A stretch of DNA of 30,327 bases from CBCYMI01 sp965183855 (GCA_965183855.1 CBCYMI010000038.1:1-30327); one strand, 5' to 3'; positions 10,092-17,341 are shown, counted from the stretch's first letter. Translations and numbers: made by a program. Notes: generated from the letters alone by a model not told the origin.

Positions 10092-10763
10092 GATAAATAG
10101 TGTTGAATATTGTTTTTAGATTGGGATTATTCCAAATAACTGAAATTTATTATCTGAAATGAGATGAGAAAGAAAGTTAAAAGAGAAAAAGATGAGAAGT
10201 TTTCTGTATAATTATCAGAATTAAACGCGATTTATAAAGGTCTGATTAATCTATTTTTAAGTAAAAATTTTATTTAGTGTATATGTTATGGGTTTAAATA
10301 ATCATGAATTATGATGATATAAACTGTTTTGCTGTTGAATAAAAAATAATAAGCTAATTAATAATTTTGGATCCATATTTCGAGTGCAAAGCATGTATGA
10401 TTTGAAATTTATAACTGGTATTTTTCTGTGTGTATGTTTTAATAAAATAAAGGCTTGAATTTTTTAATATAATTACAAACATGTTTCTAAGATAAATTGT
10501 CGTGCAATTTATAGGAAGATATAATCCTTAAAAGAGAAATGTATAATGATGATATGGTTTGGCAATCCAAACAGGGTTGGTTTTTATGAAATATACAACC
10601 CATTAATAATCAAAACCAGAGGCTGGAAATCTCTATGGTTTCTTTGATTGATCTGCTTTATATTTAAAGCAATATACTATTTTCGAATACATGTGCCCCA
10701 GAGAACAACTCTATGAAGAAAAGAGATGTTTAAAAAGAAAGCTGAGTTAAAAATAATATTTAA
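10092..10763. other. Hairpin-rich non-coding gap between chpT and ctrA
   Basis: No convincing gene lies in these 672 bases on either strand. The right part holds five consecutive stem-loops: 10557-10572 (GTTTGG/CCAAAC, 4-base loop), 10574-10601 (GGGTTG/CAACCC), 10608-10649 (14 pairs with small bulges, AATCAAA...TTTGATT outside), 10655-10670 (GCTTTA/TAAAGC) and 10700-10712 (AGAG/CTCT). Upstream on the plus strand is TTGTCG (10497-10502), a 17-base spacer and TATAAT (10520-10525). It could be a small RNA on the plus strand or the structured 3' untranslated end of the ctrA message on the minus strand. No clear U-run terminator follows. Confidence 0.4.
10497..10525 (+). promoter_or_regulatory. 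Possible sigma-70-type promoter before the structured gap
   Basis: TTGTCG at 10497-10502 (4 of 6 to TTGACA), exactly 17 bases of spacer, then a perfect TATAAT at 10520-10525. No reading frame follows, so if real it would drive a non-coding transcript starting near 10532. TATAAT boxes are common by chance in DNA this AT-rich. Confidence 0.3.
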
Positions 10764-11462
10764 TTATGCAGCTTTTTCCTTGCTGATATCTGTATCTCTA
10801 AGAACATAGCCACGTCCCCATACGGTATCTATATAATCTTTACCATTTGCAGCATTCTTAATTTTCTTTCTAAGTTTACAGATAAAAACATCAATGATTT
10901 TTAACTCTGGTTCATCCATACCTCCATATAAATGATTTAAGAACATTTCTTTTGTTAAAGTTGTACCTTTTCTAAGGGATAAGAGCTCTAACATTTGATA
11001 TTCTTTACCTGTTAAATGAATATGTTGATTGTTAACTTCAACTGTTTTTGCATCGAGATTCACACAAATATCTCCCGTGACAATTATAGATTGTGAATGT
11101 CCTTGAGAGCGTCTTATAATTGCGTGCAGCCTTGCAATAAGCTCATCTTTATGAAACGGTTTTGTCATGAAATCATCAGCGCCAGTATTAAGGCTTTTTA
11201 CTTTTGTTTCCATGTCCGAAGAGCCTGTTAAGATCAGAGCTGGTGTGTTTACTTTTGCAAGTCTTAAATTCTTTAGAACATCAAGACCTGCCATATCCGG
11301 AAGATTTAAATCAAGAACGATAATATCATAGTCGTAGAGTTTTGCCAGATCCGACCCTTCTTCTCCTGTTTCAGTTACATAAACAGTGAAGCCTCCGGAT
11401 TTTAGCATGAGTTCTATGCTTTGTGCAGTTGAACTATCATCTTCAATTAACAAAACACGCAT
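10764..11462 (-). CDS. ctrA: Cell-cycle response regulator CtrA
   Basis: CtrA is the OmpR-type master regulator of alphaproteobacterial cell cycle, division and motility genes. The 232 residues hold an intact receiver domain with the acidic pocket E7-D8-D9, phosphoacceptor Asp51 in V-L-D-L-N-L-P-D, Thr79 and Lys101 in T-K-P-F. The C-terminal winged-helix domain has the CtrA-typical 'TGKEYQMLELLSLRKG' and 'GGMDEPELKIIDVFICKLRKK'. The protein ends in Ala-Ala, the ending that in Caulobacter is needed for ClpXP degradation, so regulated proteolysis is plausible. GGAG lies 8 bases before the ATG, and a TATAAT is seen further upstream (11498 back to 11493). It faces a fliJ-like gene. Confidence 0.95.
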   Translation of the reverse strand: MRVLLIEDDSSTAQSIELMLKSGGFTVYVTETGEEGSDLAKLYDYDIIVLDLNLPDMAGLDVLKNLRLAKVNTPALILTGSSDMETKVKSLNTGADDFMTKPFHKDELIARLHAIIRRSQGHSQSIIVTGDICVNLDAKTVEVNNQHIHLTGKEYQMLELLSLRKGTTLTKEMFLNHLYGGMDEPELKIIDVFICKLRKKIKNAANGKDYIDTVWGRGYVLRDTDISKEKAA

Positions 11463-11520
11463 TTACGTATCTCCATTGTACTTGAGTCAAGCATTATAGC
11501 TAAATTAAGAATATTCATTC
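11463..11520 (-). promoter_or_regulatory. Predicted ctrA promoter with GANTC at the transcription start
   Basis: Read on the minus strand, TATAAT runs from 11498 to 11493, and GACTC (11488 to 11484) overlaps where transcription would begin. A GGAG ribosome site follows before the ATG at 11462. The -35 is weak, which suits an activated promoter. GANTC is the site methylated by CcrM in many alphaproteobacteria and influences a ctrA promoter in Caulobacter. A single GANTC is expected every few hundred bases here by chance. Confidence 0.4.
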
Positions 11521-11756
11521 ATTTATTTAAATAAAGTAATATCGTAAATCATTTATTAACAAGACGCATCAATTTTTTTTATTCTTTGTTAATTTTTAAT
11601 GTGGAAAACCGCATTTTTTTGAAGTTTATGTAAAAAAATATACTTAATTTTAATCTTGTTAGTTTACCTGGTCTCAACTTTGATGAGTTATACTCGCTAA
11701 TTTAAGTGATGTTAAAAAATACAAACACGTGTTTAAAGTTAGTTTAGGAGTATTAG

Positions 11757-12125
11757 ATGAACAGAAGATCTCATGATCAGAATATTAAGATTGCCAGATT
11801 TAAAGTAGAAGCACTTGATGAGCAATTACAATTTTTAAAGAAGGCAAAGACAGATCTTGAAGAAAAGCTTTCAGAATTACAAATAGCTGTTCCTGACAAT
11901 GATATTTCTGTAAACGCTCAAAGGGATGGTTATGTTGCTTATGGTTCTTATGCTCAGTCAATTTCAAGACGTAAAAGCAATATTGCAAGATCATTAAGTG
12001 AAATTGATAATCAAATCAGTATTTTAAAAAAGGATTTTGATGACGCAGTATTGCAGTTAAATAAAGCAGAGCGTTTAAAAGATAGACAGTTTGAAAAGAG
12101 TGATGAAATATCACAAGCTAGCTAG
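11757..12125 (+). CDS. fliJ: FliJ-like coiled-coil protein
   Basis: A 122-residue soluble protein made almost wholly of two long charged heptad-like helices (about residues 10-43 and 64-115) with a short break around P45-D47. This is the shape of FliJ, the rotor-stalk chaperone of the flagellar export ATPase FliI. Sequence identity alone would not secure the name; position does much of the work, since in several alphaproteobacteria fliI and fliJ lie next to ctrA and/or sciP, and here the gene sits between ctrA and sciP. No fliI is present in the window. AGGAG is seven bases before the ATG. It could be a relic in a non-motile lineage, a diverged FliJ, or another small coiled-coil protein. Confidence 0.5.
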   Translation: MNRRSHDQNIKIARFKVEALDEQLQFLKKAKTDLEEKLSELQIAVPDNDISVNAQRDGYVAYGSYAQSISRRKSNIARSLSEIDNQISILKKDFDDAVLQLNKAERLKDRQFEKSDEISQAS

Positions 12126-12201
12126 GTTAATATTTTATCCATTTATTTTTAATACATTCGGTATGATTTTAAGTATAATTTTCTTTACAAAGATAAAAGA
12201 G

Positions 12202-12296
12202 AGAGCCTAGCATAATAAAATATTATCTTGGATAATGTTCTTATAGCTAAGGATGTCTGTATGGAAATCGTTTGCTATATTAATATGACAGGCTCT
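12202..12296. terminator. Convergent fliJ/sciP junction: three-way-junction fold with U-run
   Basis: An outer stem pairs AGAGCCT (12202-12208) with AGGCTCT (12290-12296). Inside it lie a second arm, TATAGC (12242-12247) with GCTATA (12274-12279), and an AT-only arm around 12211-12226. On the plus strand the outer stem is followed by A-A-T-T-T-T-T, as a terminator for the fliJ-like gene would be. The loop is long for a simple terminator, so a small structured RNA is an alternative. Confidence 0.35.
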
Positions 12297-12307
12297 AATT
12301 TTTAGTA

Positions 12308-12577
12308 TTAACGATAATCTTGGAGTCTTGTGGCTCTTAGACCTGCTAGACCATATTCATCAATTGCTTTTTGCCATGTAATGAATTCTTCAACAGTTAG
12401 TTTGTATTTTGTGCAGGCTTCTTCCAAGCTGATTAATCCACCTTTGACAGCGGCAACGACTTCAGCTTTTCTACGAATAACCCATCTTTTTGTTGAAGAA
12501 GGGGGAAGGTCTGAGACAGTTAATGGTGCTCCATCAGGGCCAATTACAAAATTTTCTCTTGAGATACGTTTTTCCAT
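12308..12577 (-). CDS. sciP: CtrA inhibitor SciP (DUF1153)
   Basis: SciP is a small helix-turn-helix protein that binds CtrA and its target promoters and blocks CtrA-driven transcription in part of the Caulobacter cell cycle. The 89 residues match the DUF1153 family along their length: an N-terminal 'VIGPDGAPLTVSDLPP', the core 'RWVIRRKAEVVAAVKGGL' (about residues 31-48), the helix pair 'SLEEACTKYKLTVEEF', and the ending 'YGLAGLRATRLQDYR'. AAGGAA precedes the ATG by about six bases. It is divergent from mnmA; a CtrA-like half-site pair lies 48-62 bases upstream. Together with chpT and ctrA it makes a compact control module. Confidence 0.93.
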   Translation of the reverse strand: MEKRISRENFVIGPDGAPLTVSDLPPSSTKRWVIRRKAEVVAAVKGGLISLEEACTKYKLTVEEFITWQKAIDEYGLAGLRATRLQDYR

Positions 12578-12957
12578 ACTAAATTCCTTAAAACTCTATT
12601 AAAATATACTATAACATAAATCTGTTAAGTTTACCCTAAGCTGAAATACAAAACATTTGGGTATTGTGTTCATGTTTTGAAAATATTTTATTTTTGTATT
12701 TATCAATAAAATAAGACAAATTTTTTAAAATATTATTTTAACGCTCAGCTATTATAATTTACAAATATATTTCTATTTTCAAATATTTATATATGTATAA
12801 ATTTAAGTAATGGTTATTTTTTTTTAAAACTGTTTCTTATTATAGCCAAAAAAGCTATTTATGTAATAGATACATACGTGTATATCTGCTAAAGAATTTG
12901 AGTATAGATTACAATTTTATTTTTTTTTGAATATAAGTGGATAAGGAGCATGATTAA
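12578..12957. promoter_or_regulatory. Divergent sciP/mnmA intergenic region with a CtrA-like box
   Basis: A 380-base AT-rich gap between divergent genes, without any gene of its own. At 12625-12639 lies TTAA, seven bases, then CTAA (7 of 8 to the CtrA consensus TTAA-N7-TTAA), 48 bases before the sciP start. A five-pair stem (ATAGC/GCTAT) occurs at 12842-12858. AAGGAG at 12943-12948 serves mnmA. Seven-of-eight matches are frequent by chance in such DNA, so the CtrA box is only suggestive. Confidence 0.3.
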
Positions 12958-14127
12958 TTGAATTATGTAAGTCATCAATTACCTAAGTCTTTTTACAGAG
13001 ATCTAGATTTGGAAAAAGGCAGTAAAATTGTTGTTGCAATGTCTGGAGGAGTTGATTCTTCTGTTGTTGCAGCATTATTATCGGATTTAGGGTATCAAGT
13101 TATTGGAATCACATTACAGCTTTATGATCATGGTCAAATGATTGAGAAAAAAGGTGCGTGCTGTGCTGGGCAGGACATATATGATGCAAAACGAGTTGCA
13201 CAACATATTGGATTTTCTCATTATACATTTGATTATGAAACCAGGTTTAGCAATCAGGTTATAGAAGAATTTGCTGATTCCTATCTTTTAGGAGAAACGC
13301 CTATTCCTTGTGTGAAATGCAATCAAACGGTTAAGTTTGTTGATTTATTGGAGATTACAAAATCTCTTGGAGCAGATGCGATGGCTACAGGGCATTATGT
13401 GCAAAGAAAAAATCCTGGATCAGATAAAAAACCTTATTTATGTAGAGGTTATGATCCAAACAGGGATCAATCCTATTTTTTATTTGGAACCAGTATAAAG
13501 CAAATTGATTTTTTGAGATTTCCAATAGGAGGAATGCAGAAATCAGCAGTTAGAGAATTAGCTAGATATTATGGTCTTAAGATATCAGAGAAACCAGATA
13601 GTCAAGATATTTGTTTTGTCCCGAATGGAAAATATACAGATCTTATTCAAAAACTAAGACCGAATTCAATTAAGTCTGGTGAAATTATTCATATAGATGG
13701 TCGAGTTTTAGGAAAACATCAAGGCATTATACATTATACAATAGGGCAAAGACGTAATTTAGGAATTGCAATTGGAGAGCCTCTTTATGTAATCAGGATT
13801 AATGCTGAACATCAACAGGTGATTGTTGGTCCAAAACCTGCATTATTAAAAAGCTGGGTTCCTCTAAAAGAGGTTAACTGGATAGGGGAAGGAGATTTTG
13901 GGCAGCATCTTGAAGGACAGGAAGTATGGGTAAAATTGCGGTCTTCAAATATACCTCAAAAGGCAAAATTTGCGGTTTCCAAGACAGGAAAGATTGCGGT
14001 TTCTCTGGAAGAACCAATGGAAAGCATCACACCTGGGCAAGCATGTGTTTTTTATGATTCTTCCAATAAAGAAGCTCGCTTGTTTGGGGGGGGATGGATA
14101 GGAAAAGAAATCGAGGATATATACTAA
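12958..14127 (+). CDS. mnmA: tRNA-specific 2-thiouridylase MnmA
   Basis: MnmA activates and thiolates U34 of the Lys, Glu and Gln tRNAs, using ATP and sulfur relayed from a cysteine desulfurase. The 389-residue protein has the PP-loop S-G-G-V-D-S-S (29-35), the first catalytic Cys in P-I-P-C-V-K-C-N (Cys118), 'ATGHY' and 'RDQSYFLF' motifs, the second catalytic Cys in D-S-Q-D-I-C-F (Cys219), and the C-terminal barrel ending in a Gly-Gly-Gly-Trp-Ile motif. The start is a TTG at 12958 with AAGGAG nine bases upstream; the nearby ATG at 12950 is out of frame and too close to that site, and the next in-frame ATG lies inside the PP-loop. A run of eight G (14086-14093) encodes the Gly triplet. Confidence 0.95.
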   Translation: MNYVSHQLPKSFYRDLDLEKGSKIVVAMSGGVDSSVVAALLSDLGYQVIGITLQLYDHGQMIEKKGACCAGQDIYDAKRVAQHIGFSHYTFDYETRFSNQVIEEFADSYLLGETPIPCVKCNQTVKFVDLLEITKSLGADAMATGHYVQRKNPGSDKKPYLCRGYDPNRDQSYFLFGTSIKQIDFLRFPIGGMQKSAVRELARYYGLKISEKPDSQDICFVPNGKYTDLIQKLRPNSIKSGEIIHIDGRVLGKHQGIIHYTIGQRRNLGIAIGEPLYVIRINAEHQQVIVGPKPALLKSWVPLKEVNWIGEGDFGQHLEGQEVWVKLRSSNIPQKAKFAVSKTGKIAVSLEEPMESITPGQACVFYDSSNKEARLFGGGWIGKEIEDIY

Positions 14128-14282
14128 ACGATCTTTTTTCTGAAATACTTATCGTGAGTTATATCTATTAATTGGTATATTAAAAGCCTAACAATTCAGA
14201 TATAAACATCCATCTATATAATAAATTATTTGCAATTAATATCATAATCAACTAACTCTTCCTTATATCTTGTTAATAATGA

Positions 14283-14297
14283 ATTCTTAGTAAGAAT
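14283..14297. promoter_or_regulatory. 15-base palindrome upstream of the dodecin gene
   Basis: ATTCTTA-G-TAAGAAT is a perfect dyad centred at 14290, 38 bases before the dodecin ATG. Its position and symmetry suit an operator for a dimeric regulator; no regulator is identified here. Confidence 0.3.
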
Positions 14298-14335
14298 ACA
14301 GGTTGTGTTCATATGAAAATAAAGGAGAGTATTAT

Positions 14336-14539
14336 ATGTCAATTATGAAATGTGTACAGGTTTTATGCGAATCTAAAAAATCATGGGAAGATGCGGTTCA
14401 AAATGCAGTTAAAAGAGCATCTAAAACCATTAAGAATATTAAATCTGTCAATGTCAATAACATGTCTGCCGTTGTCAATAACGATCAAGTTACACTATGG
14501 CGTGCAAATATCCAATTAACATTTGAAGTTAAAGATTAG
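14336..14539 (+). CDS. Dodecin family protein
   Basis: Dodecins are about 70-residue proteins that form hollow dodecamers and store flavin or related ligands. This 67-residue product has the family signature S-W-E-D-A-V-Q-N-A-V-K-R-A-S-K-T (helix, about residues 13-28) followed by three strands ending in 'L-W-R-A-N-I-Q-L-T-F-E-V'. By eye alignment with the Mycobacterium type, the Trp and Gln that sandwich flavin there are not present; many proteobacterial dodecins also lack them, so ligand choice is open. The start at 14336 is set by AAAGGAGAG upstream; an in-frame start at 14303 has none. Two tandem stem-loops follow the stop codon. Confidence 0.85.
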   Translation: MSIMKCVQVLCESKKSWEDAVQNAVKRASKTIKNIKSVNVNNMSAVVNNDQVTLWRANIQLTFEVKD

Positions 14540-14561
14540 TCTTTGATATCAGATTAACAGG

Positions 14562-14627
14562 TATAGATTATTTTATTTGAAAATCTATAGCTTATAAGGC
14601 TAGAAGATAAGCTCTCGTATTGCTTTT
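14562..14627 (+). terminator. Tandem stem-loops and T-run after the dodecin gene
   Basis: TATAGATT (14562-14569) pairs with AATCTATA (14582-14589), and immediately after it AGCTTAT (14589-14595) pairs with ATAAGCT (14607-14613). A five-T run comes at 14623-14627, some ten bases on. Probably the dodecin terminator, though the distance to the T-run is longer than ideal. Confidence 0.4.
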
Positions 14628-14787
14628 TCCAAAATTAGAGTAAATGAGAAGTCATATTTTGTTTTCTGAGAAAGGAATAACGTATCATATTGTGTACCAA
14701 ACTCTTTTTTTCATGTACAAGAACAGATAGGATATTTTTATTTTTGGGATCTAATATATTGATTTATAATATTTAAGGACAAATTTT

Positions 14788-15195
14788 ATGCGCGAGAGAT
14801 TATCTTCATTTTATAAAGCTTATCAACAGCAATATGAAACCTATTTAATTACACGGATTTTAAACCCAATAAAGCATTATAAAATAAGTTTAATAGAATA
14901 TAAAAACACATATCAAAAAACACTTAATAATACGATTTGGCATGATAAAGATACGAAATTTTTTGAAGTTTTAAATATTTTTGTTAATTTTTTAGATCAG
15001 GAAATAGAATTTATGGAACACATTGATCTAAGACAGCCAACATGGATAGAAGACAGGCAAATAAATCCGTATATGATCTCAATAAGTGAGGATGAATTAT
15101 TGGAAAGATATGATCAATGGGATATGGATATAGAGTCTGTTTTACCAATGGTTTTTGATAATAATTTTGACGTATCTTCTGATATAAGCTATTAA
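14788..15195 (+). CDS. Hypothetical acidic protein, family not recognised
   Basis: I do not recognise this 135-residue protein. It has no signal peptide, no membrane segment and no known motif. The N-terminal half is basic and aromatic, with many Tyr, Lys and Ile, and looks helical; the C-terminal half is strongly acidic (E-D-E-L-L-E-R-Y-D-Q-W-D-M-D-I-E), so the molecule is bipolar in charge. AAGGA lies eight to nine bases before the ATG, and the base use is like that of its neighbours, so it is likely a real gene. It stands alone between the dodecin and thiolase genes, with its own upstream gap of 248 bases. A role cannot be inferred. Confidence 0.65.
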   Translation: MRERLSSFYKAYQQQYETYLITRILNPIKHYKISLIEYKNTYQKTLNNTIWHDKDTKFFEVLNIFVNFLDQEIEFMEHIDLRQPTWIEDRQINPYMISISEDELLERYDQWDMDIESVLPMVFDNNFDVSSDISY

Positions 15196-15253
15196 TCCAT
15201 TTTGGAATTTGAATTAATAATCCATAACATCATTTAGAATTTATGTGTTCTAT

Positions 15254-15282
15254 TTGACATATTTGAGAAGATGCAATACATC
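15254..15282 (+). promoter_or_regulatory. Promoter of the acetyl-CoA acetyltransferase gene
   Basis: A perfect TTGACA (15254-15259), 17 bases of spacer, then TACATC (15277-15282) as a weak -10. Transcription would begin near 15289. This puts the in-frame ATG at 15271 inside the promoter and supports 15346 as the true start. Confidence 0.5.
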
Positions 15283-15345
15283 AGTTTTAACTTAAAACAG
15301 ATATTATATATCCAATCAAAATCTATATTTAATTGTAGGAAAACA

Positions 15346-16530
15346 ATGAAATCAGATAATCCTGTTGTTATTGTAGGAATAGCAAGAACACCATTAGGTG
15401 CTTTTCAAGGAGGGCTTTCTACCTTATCCGCTTCAATATTAGGCGCAAGAGCTGTTGAAGCAGCTTTAAAAGACTCAAGATTAAATGGGGAAGATATTGA
15501 ATCGATTTATATGGGATGTGTTTTACCCGCAGGTCAGTCCCAAGCTCCTGCAAGACAGGCAGCGCTCGGTGCAAACTTGTCCTTATCATGTGAAGCAACC
15601 ACCATTAATAAAATGTGTGGATCAGGCATGCAGTCAATGATTTTTGCGTATAATGCTCTTCTTTCGAACACAGCAAATATTGTCATTGCGGGTGGAATGG
15701 AAAGCATGACGAATGCGCCTTATTTAATTCCGAATGCGAGGGCTGGGCTTCGCATGGGAAATGCAAAATTAATTGATCATATGTTTTATGATGGACTGAC
15801 CGATGCTTATGAAGGTCAATTAATGGGAATATATGCGGATCTTATTGCAAAACAGTCTCAAATCAGTAGAAAAGATCAGGATTTATATACAATTGATTCT
15901 GTAAAAAGAGCTCGAAAAGCAATAGAAGATGGAAGCTTTAAAAGAGAGATCGTCCCTGTTTATGTGAAAACCCGAAAAACAGAAACAATAATTGAGCAAG
16001 ATGAAATTCCAGGAAATGTACATTTGGAAAAAATTTCAAAATTAAAGCCTGTTTTTGGTAAGGAAGGAAGTGTTACTGCGGCAAATGCATCTGCTATTTC
16101 AGATGGCGCTGCGGCTTGTGTTATGATGAGGCGTTCAGAGGCAGAAAAAAGGGGAATAAAGCCAATTGCGATTATGAATGCGCATGCGGTTCATGCTCAT
16201 GAGCCCAGATATTTTACAACGGCGCCAGTGTATGCGATTGAAAAACTATTGAATAAATTAAACTGGAATAAAGCAGAAATTGATCTGTATGAAATCAATG
16301 AGGCTTTTGCTGTTGTTACACTCTATGCAATGAAAGAGCTCCATCTTTCACATGAGATTATTAATATTCACGGCGGGGCTTGTGCGCTGGGGCATCCGAT
16401 CGGTGCAACAGGTGCAAGAATCGCTGTAACTTTATTATCAGCCATGGAAAAGAATGATTTAAAACGAGGCGTTGCTTCACTTTGTATTGGGGGAGGTGAA
16501 GCAACAGCCATTGCATTTGAACGTCCTTAG
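15346..16530 (+). CDS. Acetyl-CoA C-acetyltransferase (thiolase)
   Basis: This enzyme joins two acetyl-CoA into acetoacetyl-CoA, or runs the reverse thiolytic step, in the cytoplasm. The 394-residue product has the nucleophilic Cys91 in N-K-M-C-G-S-G-M-Q, 'N-E-A-F-A' near residue 320, the His motif G-H-P-I-G-A-T-G-A, and the second Cys in C-I-G-G-G-E-A close to the C-terminus: the full catalytic set of biosynthetic thiolases, at usual length. The start at 15346 has TAGGA five to six bases upstream; an in-frame ATG at 15271 would lie within the promoter. No polyhydroxybutyrate genes adjoin it, so the pathway it feeds is open; acetyl-CoA recycling or acetoacetate use are possible. Confidence 0.92.
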   Translation: MKSDNPVVIVGIARTPLGAFQGGLSTLSASILGARAVEAALKDSRLNGEDIESIYMGCVLPAGQSQAPARQAALGANLSLSCEATTINKMCGSGMQSMIFAYNALLSNTANIVIAGGMESMTNAPYLIPNARAGLRMGNAKLIDHMFYDGLTDAYEGQLMGIYADLIAKQSQISRKDQDLYTIDSVKRARKAIEDGSFKREIVPVYVKTRKTETIIEQDEIPGNVHLEKISKLKPVFGKEGSVTAANASAISDGAAACVMMRRSEAEKRGIKPIAIMNAHAVHAHEPRYFTTAPVYAIEKLLNKLNWNKAEIDLYEINEAFAVVTLYAMKELHLSHEIINIHGGACALGHPIGATGARIAVTLLSAMEKNDLKRGVASLCIGGGEATAIAFERP

Positions 16531-16759
16531 ATCAGATGTTTTTTTTAATATTAAATTGGATGTTCTGTTTCTATTGAGATTTATATCAATAAACCGTTAT
16601 TATAAAGACCAGATAAAGAAAGTACTTTAATATAAACTAATCAAAAGAAATAGTAAGGAGCTTTATATATATTTTATATAAAATAATACCTTGTGTTGTT
16701 TATTAGGGTTATTTTATACTGAAAAGCAATCTGTTCAGGCTATTCCTAATTTTCTTAAT

Positions 16760-17113
16760 CTAGTCATTTTCTGGGATATGAAAATAAAAATGTTTATTAT
16801 ATGATGAACCATACGGGTATCCATAAGGGTTAGAAAAAGGATTTGGATGTTGGAAATGATGGTTTTTGTAATTCCCAACACCGCATCTCATATGACAGTT
16901 TGAACGGCATTGAGCCTTGTTTTTTTGACTATTACAGTGTGCAAAACAGGCATTTCTACATAGTATACGATCATGTTGAAGTGTTTGGTCTAAATGAGGC
17001 ATTCCTGAATCATAACCATAAGAATGAGGATCAGTTGGATAAGATGTGTCCCAAGCTTCCATTTCACAGGCTGTAAGAAGGAATAAAGCGAAGATACAAT
17101 AATATAATTTCAT
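16760..17113 (-). CDS. Small lipoprotein with doubled C-x3-C-x3-C pattern, function unknown
   Basis: A 117-residue precursor with a textbook lipoprotein signal: MKLYY, a hydrophobic core and L-L-T-A-C (Cys16). The mature protein has Cys52, 56 and 60 then, after eight residues, Cys69, 73 and 77, that is two C-x3-C-x3-C units. Cys four apart line one face of a helix, so two short helices held by disulfides are plausible. The C-terminal 35 residues are rich in Tyr, Pro, Asn, His and Gly, as in some surface or metal-binding tails. I do not recognise a family. AGAGAA precedes the ATG. It is divergent from uvrB and shares a 228-base gap with it. The signal sequence and Cys spacing argue that it is a real gene. 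Confidence 0.7.
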   Translation of the reverse strand: MKLYYCIFALFLLTACEMEAWDTSYPTDPHSYGYDSGMPHLDQTLQHDRILCRNACFAHCNSQKNKAQCRSNCHMRCGVGNYKNHHFQHPNPFSNPYGYPYGSSYNKHFYFHIPEND

Positions 17114-17341
17114 AATAAATTCTCTAATTAAAATGTGAACTAAAAATACAATCTTGAATTGTAATATGGCATGAAACTAATGAAATTTAATTAACAAAAT
17201 CATGTTTAATTTAGCGAATGAGTAAACTAAATATAAAAGAAATAATTCCAATTTATTTAAAGCTATTTTTAAGATATGATATTTATAGTTTAACAGAAGA
17301 TATTAATTTATAGATTGATTGTATCAGAATATGAATTTGAA

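Noticed and set aside
10695..10720. Resemblance of the minus strand (T-T-C-T-C-T-G-G-G-G) to the 5' end of 6S RNA
   Set aside because: The complementary closing strand and central bubble expected of 6S RNA are not found within about 200 bases.
11505..11747. Several TTAA-N7-TTAA-like CtrA boxes upstream of ctrA and the fliJ-like gene
   Set aside because: Only 7-of-8 matches were found (for example 11545-11559, 11702-11716, 11733-11747), a level expected by chance at this base composition.
12330..12602. 90-residue frame opposite sciP
   Set aside because: It is the antisense shadow of a strongly conserved gene and shows no family features or ribosome site.
15271..15345. N-terminal extension of the thiolase from an ATG at 15271
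   Set aside because: The ATG falls inside the spacer of a TTGACA promoter, has no ribosome site, and the extra residues do not fit the family; 15346 does.
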